Assembly: GCA_913042885.1 (NCBI GenBank)
Contig: CAJWLW010000028.1
Location: 1 to 29,316, forward strand
Source of the DNA: an uncultured Lentisphaeria bacterium
GTDB lineage: Bacteria > Verrucomicrobiota > Lentisphaeria > JABSQK01 > CAJWLW01
Reading direction: 5' to 3'
Length of the DNA: 29,316 bases
Positions 1-8,230 of the stretch are shown piece after piece. Under the pieces are notes generated by a model. It did not search any database. It worked only from the letters and a program-made list of their open reading frames with translations, and had not been told where the DNA came from. How positions within the stretch are numbered: position 1 is the first letter of the stretch; each line of letters begins with the position of its first letter. Both the position numbers and the translations under genes were made by a program.

Positions 1-952
1 AGCATTCGGTCGGACCGTCACCTTCGTAAATGAGTTTGCCGTAGCGCTCCTCGAATTGCTTGAGGATTTCGACCGGCATGGCGGCACCACCAGAGAGGCA
101 AAACCTGAGGCTGTCGAGCTTGGGAACCGCCGTTTCAGGCAGGCGCAGCAAAACGTTGTACATGCTGGGCACCGCCATGAAGACAGTGGCGCCAGTTGCA
201 ACAATCGTGTCGACGACCAGGTTGGGATCGAACTTCGGTACCGGCGCAAAGGTGCAGCCGTGGAGCAGCGGAAACAGCATACCGACAGTCGCCGCAAAGG
301 CATGGAACATCGGCAGCACGACGAGCATGACGTCTTCCCCGGGCACCAGGCCCATGGCAATACGGATACTGTTAGTGTTGCTCGCCAGGTTACGATGAGT
401 CAGCATCGCGCCCTTTGGCTTGCCAGTGGTGCCGGACGTGTAGATCAGTACGACGATGTCCTCGTCGACGTCGAACTCGACCGGCGCCGGCGCCTCAGCC
501 GCGCACAGCAACTCCGCCCAGTCCCTGTCGGCGGGGTCTGATTTCTCCGCTCCGATGCACACGGCGAAATCGATGCCGGGCAAATCGGCGCGGATCGCAT
601 TGATCGCCGGCGTAAACGCCTCGAAATAAATCAGCGCACGAGCCCCTGAGTCATTGAGGATGTAAGCCACCTCTTTCGGATTCAACAGCAGATTGATCGG
701 TACCACTGTGGCGCCGGCCTTGACAATACCGAAGTAGGCAACGGCAAAAAAGTCCGAGTTAATGCAGTACAGCCCGATACGGTCACCCTTGACAATGCCC
801 AATGCCTGCAGATTGGCGGCAACAGCATCGGAGCGTTTGTCGAACGTGGCGAAATCGGTGGTCTCGCCGTTGAAATTGATCGCGGTGTGCCCGCCGCAGG
901 TCGCTACAGTCTTCGAAAAAATCTCCGGCAGCGGTGCAATGTGTTCGCTCAT
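1..952 (-). CDS. Long-chain acyl-CoA synthetase (AMP-binding family), N-terminal part, runs off the window
   Basis: Reading the minus strand from the ATG at 952 gives about 317 residues of an adenylate-forming enzyme, cut by the window edge. The family activates a carboxylate, usually a fatty acid, with ATP and then forms the CoA thioester. The P-loop-like signature YTSGTTGKPKGAMLTHRNL lies near residues 168-186. The adenine-binding stretch YEGDGPTE is at the extreme edge of the window. The N-terminus (MSEHIAPLPEIFSKT) is the usual short lead-in, with no signal peptide. The C-terminal hinge and lysine domain would lie before position 1. The gene diverges from nothing: its upstream neighbour, the AsmA-like gene, is on the same strand, 248 bp away. 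I see no clear Shine-Dalgarno before the ATG. The family is certain; chain-length specificity cannot be read from this fragment. Confidence 0.93.
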   Translation of the reverse strand, partial: MSEHIAPLPEIFSKTVATCGGHTAINFNGETTDFATFDKRSDAVAANLQALGIVKGDRIGLYCINSDFFAVAYFGIVKAGATVVPINLLLNPKEVAYILNDSGARALIYFEAFTPAINAIRADLPGIDFAVCIGAEKSDPADRDWAELLCAAEAPAPVEFDVDEDIVVLIYTSGTTGKPKGAMLTHRNLASNTNSIRIAMGLVPGEDVMLVVLPMFHAFAATVGMLFPLLHGCTFAPVPKFDPNLVVDTIVATGATVFMAVPSMYNVLLRLPETAVPKLDSLRFCLSGGAAMPVEILKQFEERYGKLIYEGDGPTEC

Positions 953-983
953 GTGACTACAAGTTGGGTGGATGGGTTATCTG

Positions 984-991
984 ATTATAAT
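984..991. promoter_or_regulatory. Palindromic -10 element (ATTATAAT) in the acyl-CoA synthetase upstream spacer
   Basis: The eight bases are their own reverse complement, so a perfect TATAAT can be read on both strands. On the minus strand it (989 to 984) sits about 32 nt before the acyl-CoA synthetase ATG, a fitting promoter position, though only a weak TTCGGT-like -35 lies upstream. On the plus strand a TTGGGT at 964-969 is 16 nt from TATAAT (986-991), but no convincing plus-strand gene follows. The rest of the 953-1200 spacer shows no gene, no recognisable RNA and no clear terminator. I read this as the promoter of the minus-strand gene. Confidence 0.45.
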
Positions 992-1200
992 GAAGCCGTA
1001 AGATACGACCGAACCATGAAAGTTGAACGCCTCCCCGTGAAGTGAATCCTCTCGGGCATCAAATTGACCCTGTTGCCGTTGATTCAGTTCGCTGCGAAGA
1101 TTACACCGTTGCAGCATATATCCCTCATTCGGTGAACGCGAGCAAATATCATGAAACTGTAATTGTCGTATGTCAGCCGGACGGAACCGCAGCGCTGCCC

Positions 1201-4200
1201 CTACTCTGCGCGGCCATGGCCGCCGGGCGTGTTCTTGTCGAAAGCTTCCTTCAGGAACCCGAGCCCGAAGATTTTCTGGATCGGTTCGATATACTCCCAT
1301 TGCGGATCATCAATGGTTCCGGTGACACGGCTGTCGAGCAACGTTGTCAGCTTGCGAACCAGCGGGTCGATGATCGGTATCTTGATCGCTTCGCGGAGGT
1401 CCTGAGCACGCTTGAGCGGTACGGCCTTGACACGGAAGTCCAGCGCGCGTGTCGGCCAGCTGTAATAGCCACCGGCGCGGATCGCGACGAGTTCACCGTT
1501 GCTCTCGAGGTCGGGCAGGTAGACACGGTCGCCCTCGAACTGCAGTGAGCTGTCGAACTCGGTGATCTTCGCCAGTTGCCCGGTCTTGAACATCTTGTCG
1601 AGGATGCCCAGGAAGTCGGCCAGCACAGGAATGCCCCAGAAATCACCGCCGCGCACCATGACGTTGCCAACGCCGGTCAGTTGTAGTTTCTCCGAATTCA
1701 GATCCATTGTGACATCAATGGCGCCCTGCAGTCGCCCAGCGTCGTCGTCGTCGTCGTCGCTTTTCGACAGACGCCCATAGCGCACATTCTGCACCTGCAG
1801 CTTTGCGGTGCCGGTCCCGGTTTCCCAGTTGTAGGTGTTGCGACCAGTCAGGTCACCGCCGAGCCAGGTCGTTTGGATCCCGTCGATTTCGAATCCGCTG
1901 TCGCCTATCGTGACATCCCCGGAGAAGTCCTGCAGCGTGATTTTGTTTTCGTAGTAGAGATGCGCCGCCGTCACGTCAAAACGATTCTGTGGCTGCAGTG
2001 TGCCGTCCGTAATCACATCGGTCAGGTGCCAATCTCCGAACTTGATGTCGCCCCATGCCGATTGATGGCGGATCGCGCCGTCGCCGATGCTGAAATCGCT
2101 GACCACTCCATGGGCGACCATGCCACTCTGCCACTCGGCCCGGTCGCAGGTGCCGCTACCGGCGATCTTCTCGAGCGCTGGGCCGGTACACTGCAATTCG
2201 ACAACCGGGTTGTCGAGCTGCTTGATCTCTCCGATCGTCGCCTGCGGGGCTCTCACCTTCATGTCAAAGCGCTCCGGCTGCCATTTGAGCGCCACGGTAG
2301 CATTGGCCGTCTCGATGCCAGCGCCGCTGTAGCTAAGTGTCCCGGCATGGCCGGCAAAGGTCAAGGTTCCATCATCCCGGACACTACCATCGAGAGCAAG
2401 GCCGCCAGCCTGCAATTGAGTGCCCAGTTTCAGACCCTCAATCTGCAGATGCCGGACATGGGTGCTGCGGTTGGTTCGGCTGAAGCTCGTGTCAATATCC
2501 TTGAGCACCAGGTCGCCACAATCGGCTCGAGCGATCGACGCGGAAGTCTCAAGAATATTGTCAGCGATGACATTCTCCGAACGGACGTCGGTCAGGCGCC
2601 ACTTGTCCATCTCCACGGTTTCGCTGTAGGCGGAGACTTCCAAGCGATTCGAAGCCACGTCGGTCCGGAACCGGGTCGCCCCGAAAACGTTCGTGCCACT
2701 GCTCGCGCGGGTGAGCGTGCCAGTGATCCGCGTAGTCTCACCGAAGTCCACGTCGGCCTGACAGTTCTGTAGATACCAGCCAGCAACGTTGGCAGCATCC
2801 ACCTCGATACTGCCCAAAGCCTGGCGGTCGAAGAAGTAGAGTTTGGCGACGCCCGAGGCCAGCGCCACATCGCCCACGGTGAACCGCCCGGCATCGACTT
2901 TGACTGTGGCGAGGTAGGCATCGGGATCCCTAAAACTGTGCCAGCCCTGTAAGGTGACCATGGGCGGTTCGACAAATTGCAATCCCCATATCGCCGGCGC
3001 CTGACGCCAAGGCCTGGAGATCGTACCGAGCAGCACCTCCACCGGCAGGTCGCTGACTGCTTTGTACACCAGGCGCTTCCGGTCAAGCGCCAGATCATAG
3101 ATCATTGTGGCGTTGGCACCGTAACTGCCCTGTTCAACACGCAGGCCGTCGATGACGACACAATGATTGTAGGAATCAAGATAGAAATCTGCGGACGCGC
3201 GCGACATCGGCAGACCCTTATAGCGGAAGTCCCTGAAAGTCACCTCACCCTGGACCCACAACACGATGTTACCGTCGTCGTCATAATACCGATGCAGATC
3301 GTACTCGAACTGCCGCGTCGTCGCCGGGTTCCAGGTGTAATCCTTCCACGTTTTGAGAAACCCCTTGCGCGCGTCCGGATTGGGGTATAAGGCCGCCAGC
3401 TCGCGGGGATCACCGTCATACGCGATGTGGGCGATCAGCTCGTTGCGGTCGAGAAGAACCTGTCCGTGTACTTTGACGTTCGCATGCTCACCCAACCGCA
3501 GATCCAGTTGCCTGACGTTTGCGATACCGTCTGCCACCGAGGCGGAAAGCTCGACATCGGCAATGGCCGCATCGAAAAGTCGGGCCCGGGCGACCGACAA
3601 CGTCAAATCGTAGACCCACGCTTCCGATTGACGTAGCGGCGATTTCTGCAGAATCACCTCGCCGCGCGGGCGGATATCGCCGAAATCGATGTCATCGAGG
3701 ACATCACCCAGTTTCGGTTGCAGTGCCCGGGCGATGGCGTGCGGAAAAGCGTTGTAGGCCAGGCGCCCGGAAATTTCGTCACTACGCAAGTCGAGTTCAA
3801 GCGCGCCACTGACGACATCGCCGCGGGAATCCGCCGACGCAGTATTGCCGCTGTCGATGGTCATGCGGAACTTGCGGATCTCCAGGATATCGGCGGTGAG
3901 CTGCACGTCGGCCAACAGGCTGTCAACATTAAGATGCCGATAGGTGAAATCCGACACGTTCAGCGTTGCTTGCAAATCGCTGCGGCTGACATCGTCCACG
4001 TCGATGTCGAAGGTGATTGAAAGTTCGGCATTCGCGGTCGGCCGGCTGGCGTTGCAGAATTCCACGAACTCGACGACGGCACGCCTCTGCCCCGCCGTCA
4101 TGCCCTCCAGCAGTGGCTCCAGCGAAACCAACGGACTTTCTTTCGGCGGTGTCTCCGGGGGAATCAGCCGGCCCTGCACCATGACCTGGACAGCGCCGAT

Positions 4201-4710
4201 ACCGCAGACCGCGGACCGCATGTGCACGGCGTCGGCACCAATAAGCAGTTCGACACCAAGCTGCGTGATCGCGAGCGTGCCGGTTGCTGTCGGGTCGACC
4301 AGCGCAAGGGCCAGCACGCTGTTACCGCCACGGATGTCAATCCGCGTTGGTTTTAACTCACGCCGCAGCAACGCTATGACGTCGAGCTCGACAATCATCA
4401 TCTCGGCGGTCACCAGTGTGCGGTCGGCGACCCGCGCGTCGCGTACAATGATCCCGTCGAGCCGAATGCCGCGTACGATGCCGGCGCGCATCCGTTCGAT
4501 TTCCACATGAAACCCCTTGGCGACGAGCCCCCGCTCGAAACGGTCAACGAACGCCCGGGGTAGCCCGCGCCATTCGCACCAGACATCGATCATGATGACG
4601 ATGGCGAGGGATACCATGATGAACCAGAAGCAGAAACAGCCGAACTTACGCTTGCGGCTGCGGCCGATGGGCGGTTCGTCTCCGGCACCTTGAATGAGAT
4701 TGTTACTCAC
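1201..4710 (-). CDS. Very large AsmA-like envelope protein
   Basis: This 1169-residue protein starts at GTG 4710. A short basic cytoplasmic stretch (RSRKRK) is followed by one membrane anchor at about residues 25-45 and then a long beta-rich region with no further membrane segments, the layout of the AsmA/TamB/YhdP group. That group is anchored in the inner membrane, spans the periplasm and is linked to lipid transport to the outer membrane. The early motif of a helix followed by 'RLDGIIVRDARV' resembles AsmA-type N-termini. The last 180 residues (GGDFWGIPVLADFLGI, then the SSLQFEGDRVYLPDLES region) look like the AsmA C-terminal domain. Six consecutive Asp at residues 985-990 come from a trinucleotide run. 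I see no Shine-Dalgarno at the GTG. The exact subfamily is uncertain; lipid trafficking is inferred from the family. Confidence 0.78.
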   Translation of the reverse strand: MSNNLIQGAGDEPPIGRSRKRKFGCFCFWFIMVSLAIVIMIDVWCEWRGLPRAFVDRFERGLVAKGFHVEIERMRAGIVRGIRLDGIIVRDARVADRTLVTAEMMIVELDVIALLRRELKPTRIDIRGGNSVLALALVDPTATGTLAITQLGVELLIGADAVHMRSAVCGIGAVQVMVQGRLIPPETPPKESPLVSLEPLLEGMTAGQRRAVVEFVEFCNASRPTANAELSITFDIDVDDVSRSDLQATLNVSDFTYRHLNVDSLLADVQLTADILEIRKFRMTIDSGNTASADSRGDVVSGALELDLRSDEISGRLAYNAFPHAIARALQPKLGDVLDDIDFGDIRPRGEVILQKSPLRQSEAWVYDLTLSVARARLFDAAIADVELSASVADGIANVRQLDLRLGEHANVKVHGQVLLDRNELIAHIAYDGDPRELAALYPNPDARKGFLKTWKDYTWNPATTRQFEYDLHRYYDDDGNIVLWVQGEVTFRDFRYKGLPMSRASADFYLDSYNHCVVIDGLRVEQGSYGANATMIYDLALDRKRLVYKAVSDLPVEVLLGTISRPWRQAPAIWGLQFVEPPMVTLQGWHSFRDPDAYLATVKVDAGRFTVGDVALASGVAKLYFFDRQALGSIEVDAANVAGWYLQNCQADVDFGETTRITGTLTRASSGTNVFGATRFRTDVASNRLEVSAYSETVEMDKWRLTDVRSENVIADNILETSASIARADCGDLVLKDIDTSFSRTNRSTHVRHLQIEGLKLGTQLQAGGLALDGSVRDDGTLTFAGHAGTLSYSGAGIETANATVALKWQPERFDMKVRAPQATIGEIKQLDNPVVELQCTGPALEKIAGSGTCDRAEWQSGMVAHGVVSDFSIGDGAIRHQSAWGDIKFGDWHLTDVITDGTLQPQNRFDVTAAHLYYENKITLQDFSGDVTIGDSGFEIDGIQTTWLGGDLTGRNTYNWETGTGTAKLQVQNVRYGRLSKSDDDDDDAGRLQGAIDVTMDLNSEKLQLTGVGNVMVRGGDFWGIPVLADFLGILDKMFKTGQLAKITEFDSSLQFEGDRVYLPDLESNGELVAIRAGGYYSWPTRALDFRVKAVPLKRAQDLREAIKIPIIDPLVRKLTTLLDSRVTGTIDDPQWEYIEPIQKIFGLGFLKEAFDKNTPGGHGRAE
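1741..1758. repeat. (GTC)6 trinucleotide repeat inside the AsmA-like gene
   Basis: Six perfect GTC units on the plus strand read as GAC on the coding strand and give a run of six Asp in the protein. It is the longest pure trinucleotide run I noticed in the window. Slippage here would change the Asp count without shifting frame. Confidence 0.9.
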
Positions 4711-4851
4711 GTATTTACAAAGGGTTAAGGGATCCTAAGCCATTGCTTCAGGAATCACGGTCGTCGTTACCCGGGCAATTCCAGTCAAGACCCGACAAAT
4801 AAATGTAATCATTTCTATTCAAGAAAGTTACATTTAATCGAGGATAAAGTT

Positions 4852-4884
4852 CGCCGATCTTGCACCAGCGCATTTCAATCGGCG
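4852..4884. repeat. 7-bp inverted repeat in the AsmA/fmt divergent region
   Basis: The arms CGCCGAT (4852-4858) and ATCGGCG (4878-4884) are perfectly complementary across a 19-nt spacer. It lies in the 213-bp, comparatively AT-rich region between two divergent genes. It could be an operator or a leader stem-loop for either gene; nothing visible decides which. Confidence 0.5.
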
Positions 4885-4897
4885 GATGAACGGTTAG

Positions 4898-4903
4898 ATT
4901 ATA
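4898..4903 (-). promoter_or_regulatory. Candidate -10 element for the AsmA-like gene
   Basis: The minus strand reads a perfect TATAAT here, about 190 nt before the GTG of the AsmA-like gene. No good -35 lies 16-18 nt upstream, so the call is tentative. A 41-codon minus-strand reading frame (4748-4873) would lie in the resulting leader, without a visible ribosome binding site. Confidence 0.3.
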
Positions 4904-4923
4904 CCGGTTTAGCTTAATTCCAA

Positions 4924-5955
4924 TTGTATGTCTGCCCGCCTGTTCGCCAATTCCGGCGCTCGGCTGTCGCAGCACCCCACACGGAGGACATCAAAGCGGA
5001 GAACAGGAAACCGATAAATCTTTTTTTTCTGGGGTCTGGGGCAATTGCCTTGCCCACCCTTGCGGCTTTGCACAACGCACCCGATATTGACGTGATCGGC
5101 TGTACCACACAGCCGGATCGCCCGGTCGGTCGTAAACGACAGTTGGCACCGACACCCGTCGGAGCGTGGTGTGCCGAGCATGGATTGGATATCTTGAAAC
5201 CCGATTCTGTGAACAAGCCCGAGTTTTTGAATGGTTTGAGCGGGCTCTCGATCGATTTTATTTTGGTTTTCTCGTTCGGTCAGATTCTGAAAAGTGATCT
5301 GCTTAATCTGCCGAGGCGTGAATGTTTGAATATTCATGCCTCGCTGTTACCCAGGTATCGTGGCGCATCGCCCATTCAAGGGGCGATCCTCGGAAACGAG
5401 GAAAAGACCGGTATATCGTTCATGCGTGTCGTGGCGGCTCTTGATGCCGGCCCAGTGTTCGACCGTCGTGAACTGAAACTGACCGGAACGGAAACGGCCG
5501 CCAGTCTGGAGGAACAGTTAGCGCAACTTGCAGCCGGCTCCGTGTGCAACGTGATATACCGCATCGACGACGGCTTGCTCAGCGCTGTTCCCCAACCCGA
5601 TGCCGAAGCCACGTACGCTGGTAAAATCAGCAAAGGCGACGGGCAGATCGACTGGCAACGACCGGCCGAGGAAATCGACAGGCTTATCCGTGCCTTCAAT
5701 CCATGGCCCGGCGCTTGGTTCATTCTTGACGCCGGCCGCAAAGCACGACGTATCACAGTCACGCAGGGCAAAGTCACGCCCGGCAACACTGCCACCCCCG
5801 GAACTGTCGTTCAGGCAGACAAACATGTCTGGCGCGTACAATGTGGTCGCGACCAGTATCAAATTCTCAAGCTTATCCCAGCAGGGAAGCCGGAAATGCC
5901 CGGCCCCGAATTCTTGCGTGGGTGCCAGCTTCAACCCGGTCTGGACCGCTTATGA
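4924..5955 (+). CDS. fmt: Methionyl-tRNA formyltransferase
   Basis: The enzyme transfers a formyl group from 10-formyl-tetrahydrofolate to Met-tRNAfMet, making the initiator for translation. The N-terminal Rossmann-like domain starts at INLFFLGSGAIALPTLAAL. The catalytic region follows with the conserved LNIHASLLPRYRGASPIQ (Asn and His of the active site) and the GISFMRV..LDAGPV stretch. After KISKGDGQIDW comes the C-terminal OB-like tRNA-binding domain, containing IRAFNPWPGAW. The length of 343 codons is slightly long for the family. The start is a problem: the only ordinary start codon in frame is TTG 4924, giving about 25 extra residues and no Shine-Dalgarno. A GGAGG at 4983-4987 sits just upstream of the conserved N-terminus, but only ATC, AAA, GCG and later ATA codons follow it in frame. 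The RNase E/G gene follows after 69 nt. Confidence 0.95.
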   Translation: MYVCPPVRQFRRSAVAAPHTEDIKAENRKPINLFFLGSGAIALPTLAALHNAPDIDVIGCTTQPDRPVGRKRQLAPTPVGAWCAEHGLDILKPDSVNKPEFLNGLSGLSIDFILVFSFGQILKSDLLNLPRRECLNIHASLLPRYRGASPIQGAILGNEEKTGISFMRVVAALDAGPVFDRRELKLTGTETAASLEEQLAQLAAGSVCNVIYRIDDGLLSAVPQPDAEATYAGKISKGDGQIDWQRPAEEIDRLIRAFNPWPGAWFILDAGRKARRITVTQGKVTPGNTATPGTVVQADKHVWRVQCGRDQYQILKLIPAGKPEMPGPEFLRGCQLQPGLDRL

Positions 5956-6024
5956 GCCGAGATATTCAGTGGGCAACTACCTTATCCCGCTTTCGGCGCA
6001 AAGACTGGAGAGCCATTGTGAAAC

Positions 6025-8199
6025 ATGAAACAGATCATAATCAACTGCGAACAGCTGCAGACACGTGTCGCTGTGTCTGCGGAGGGACGCCTCGACGAAT
6101 ATCAGGTCGAGCACAGGGGTGAAGAGCGGGTCGTCGGCTCCATCTACAAGGGCCGGATTCGCAACCTCGAAGCCTCGCTCCAAGCTGCATTCGTTGATAT
6201 CGGCTTGGAGAAAAACGCTTTTCTTCACTACTGGGACATGATCCCGGCGACCACGGAAATGCTCGAGATGGAAGGCGCTGACGACAACAGCAGCGCCGAC
6301 AACGACACGGACGACGAAAGCAACGAAGATGCTGCTGATGACGCCCACGGAGACGATCAGACCCCCGGCAACAGCCCGAATCGCAACAACCGGTCCCAGT
6401 CCGGCAATCGCAACCGCAGGCGCGACGACAGCGACCAAAGCGGTAACCGCCAGGATAACGATCAGAACCGTGAGCGCTCCGACAGCGGTCGCGGCAACCG
6501 CGACGGCCGACGGCCGCGATCCGAGGGTGACCGCCACTCCGGCGGCGAACGCTCACGAAACCGCTCACGCAATGATCGGCAACGCAGCGGCCGGGACGAC
6601 AGACGCAACAGTGAGCAGCAAGACAATCGTGCGTCGCGCCCACGCACGGGTCGCGGCAGCAGCGAGCAGCCGGCCAAATCCGCCGGCCTGCTCGGACGCA
6701 TCAAGGCCCTTTTTTCCGGCAGTCCGGACACCTCGACACCACTGGAAAAAAAGCAGGGCAGATCGCAGCAGCAGACCGCCGAAGAAGGCGGGCAGTCACG
6801 CAACCGGCGACGGCGGCGTGGCCGCCGCGGCGGCGGTGAGCGGCAGAGCGGCGGCGGTGAGCGGCAGAGCGGCGCAGCCGAGAGCCGCCAGACAGCACGT
6901 CCGGACCGGCGCCCCAGGCAACAACGGCGACGTTCTGGCGATCGCGAAGGCGATCGCGCTGCGCGTGACGCCGAAATTGCCGAAATTCCGAACAAGGTCA
7001 AGGTCGGTTCGGAGGTCATCGTTCAGGTCACCAAGAGCATGATCGGCACCAAAGGCCCGCGCGTCACCTCCAACCTCAGCCTTGCCGGCCGCTACGTCGT
7101 CATCCTGCCGAATTCTTCCCATCGCGGTGTCTCGCGGAAGATTGAGGATCGCAAGGAACGTTCGCGCCTGCGCTCTGTTCTGGTGGGCATGGACCTGCCG
7201 AAGAACGTCGGTATTATCTGCCGTACGGCCGCCGCCGGGCTCGACGAAGATGCCCTGCGTGTGGATATCCAGATCATCCTGGAGAAATGGCAGGCCGCAA
7301 ATAAGCTACGTGAACGCAGCGCCCCTATCTGCATCTACCAGGAACCCGGCTTGCTCGAACGCGCCATTCGCGACCTGCTCAGCAGCGATGTCGATGAGAT
7401 TGTTGTCGACGACCAGAACGCGTACGACCAGATCGTCTCGTTCCTCGACCGCCTGCAACACAAGGACCGGACGCCGGTCAAGCTGTACGATCGACCAACC
7501 CCGATCTTCGAGCACTACAAGCTGACGGCGCAAATCGGCGGCATCTTTCAGCGCAAAGTGCCACTGCCCAGCGGCGCCGAGCTCTGCATCGATGAAACAG
7601 AGGCGCTCATCGCCATCGATATCAACTCCGGCCGGAGCAACAAGGGCAAGGACCATCCGGAAACCATCCTCAACACCAATCTTGAGGCGGCCCGTGAAGT
7701 CGCCCGGCAACTGCGGCTGCGCAATATTGGCGGCCTGGTCGTCGTCGACTTTATCGACATGCGGTCACGCGAAGACCGCAACGCCGTTTACAAAGTCATG
7801 AATGATTGTGTCGAATTCGACCGCGCCCGCACCCGGCTGTTGCCGATCTCGCGGCTCGGTCTGCTCGAAATGACCCGGCAGCGCGAATATGCCAGCCTGC
7901 AGGACTCGACGTTCGAGGCCTGTCACTACTGCTCCGGCAAGGGCCTGGTGAAGTCTTCGCACACGATCAGTGCCGAGCTCCAGCGCCGCCTGCGTGAGCT
8001 GCTGCAGCGCGACAAGGGCACGCCGCACATTCGCGTCACCGTGAGCCCGATCGTCCTCGACCGCCTGCGGAATCACGATTCGCGCATTCTGCATGAGATG
8101 GAGAAGCAATTCGGCGGTAACCTCACGTTCCGCGCCGATCCCAGCATGCATCAGGAAGAATTCCAACTGACCAATGTCGATACCGGCAAACGCGTCTGA
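6025..8199 (+). CDS. rng: Ribonuclease E/G family endoribonuclease with a large disordered insertion in the S1 domain
   Basis: This 724-residue protein is an RNase E/G-type single-strand endoribonuclease, acting in rRNA and tRNA processing and mRNA decay. The S1 domain begins with GSIYKGRIRNLEASLQAAFV near residue 40. It is then interrupted at about residues 85-320 by low-complexity sequence rich in Arg, Ser, Asp, Gly, Asn and Gln. It resumes with GSEVIVQVTKSMIGTKGPRV near 328. The catalytic magnesium-binding aspartates are D532 in AIDINS and D575 in VVVDFIDM, 43 residues apart as in E. coli RNase E (D303/D346). The Zn-link cysteines are C633 and C636 (CHYC). There is no long C-terminal degradosome scaffold, so the protein resembles RNase G at that end. 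The ATG follows GGAGAG by 12 nt; purC begins 31 nt after the stop. Confidence 0.95.
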   Translation: MKQIIINCEQLQTRVAVSAEGRLDEYQVEHRGEERVVGSIYKGRIRNLEASLQAAFVDIGLEKNAFLHYWDMIPATTEMLEMEGADDNSSADNDTDDESNEDAADDAHGDDQTPGNSPNRNNRSQSGNRNRRRDDSDQSGNRQDNDQNRERSDSGRGNRDGRRPRSEGDRHSGGERSRNRSRNDRQRSGRDDRRNSEQQDNRASRPRTGRGSSEQPAKSAGLLGRIKALFSGSPDTSTPLEKKQGRSQQQTAEEGGQSRNRRRRRGRRGGGERQSGGGERQSGAAESRQTARPDRRPRQQRRRSGDREGDRAARDAEIAEIPNKVKVGSEVIVQVTKSMIGTKGPRVTSNLSLAGRYVVILPNSSHRGVSRKIEDRKERSRLRSVLVGMDLPKNVGIICRTAAAGLDEDALRVDIQIILEKWQAANKLRERSAPICIYQEPGLLERAIRDLLSSDVDEIVVDDQNAYDQIVSFLDRLQHKDRTPVKLYDRPTPIFEHYKLTAQIGGIFQRKVPLPSGAELCIDETEALIAIDINSGRSNKGKDHPETILNTNLEAAREVARQLRLRNIGGLVVVDFIDMRSREDRNAVYKVMNDCVEFDRARTRLLPISRLGLLEMTRQREYASLQDSTFEACHYCSGKGLVKSSHTISAELQRRLRELLQRDKGTPHIRVTVSPIVLDRLRNHDSRILHEMEKQFGGNLTFRADPSMHQEEFQLTNVDTGKRV
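6829..6870 (+). repeat. Perfect 21-bp tandem duplication inside the RNase E/G insertion
   Basis: Two adjacent identical 21-bp copies (6829-6849 and 6850-6870) encode GGGERQS twice. The copies lie in the Arg/Gly-rich part of the insertion. Perfect identity suggests a recent, in-frame expansion. Confidence 0.9.
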
Positions 8200-8230
8200 A
8201 CAACAAACACCCAAGCAACTCAAGAGCAAC

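Noticed and set aside
1042..1200. Plus-strand frame (MNPLGHQIDPVAVD...) after the TTGGGT/TATAAT pair
   Set aside because: Beyond 1200 the frame is antisense to the AsmA-like gene, and the first 53 residues resemble nothing I recognise.
1873..2772. 299-codon plus-strand frame opposite the AsmA-like gene
   Set aside because: Antisense shadow without motif, signal or ribosome binding site; the minus-strand gene continues unbroken through it.
4748..4873. 41-codon minus-strand frame in the leader of the AsmA-like gene
   Set aside because: No Shine-Dalgarno, no family similarity, and AT-rich composition typical of a spacer; could be a leader peptide but nothing supports it.
5952..6122. 56-codon frame starting on the fmt stop codon (ATGA) and running into the RNase gene
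   Set aside because: It overlaps the conserved RNase N-terminus by nearly 100 bases, has no recognisable features, and the overlap portion is clearly coding in the other frame.
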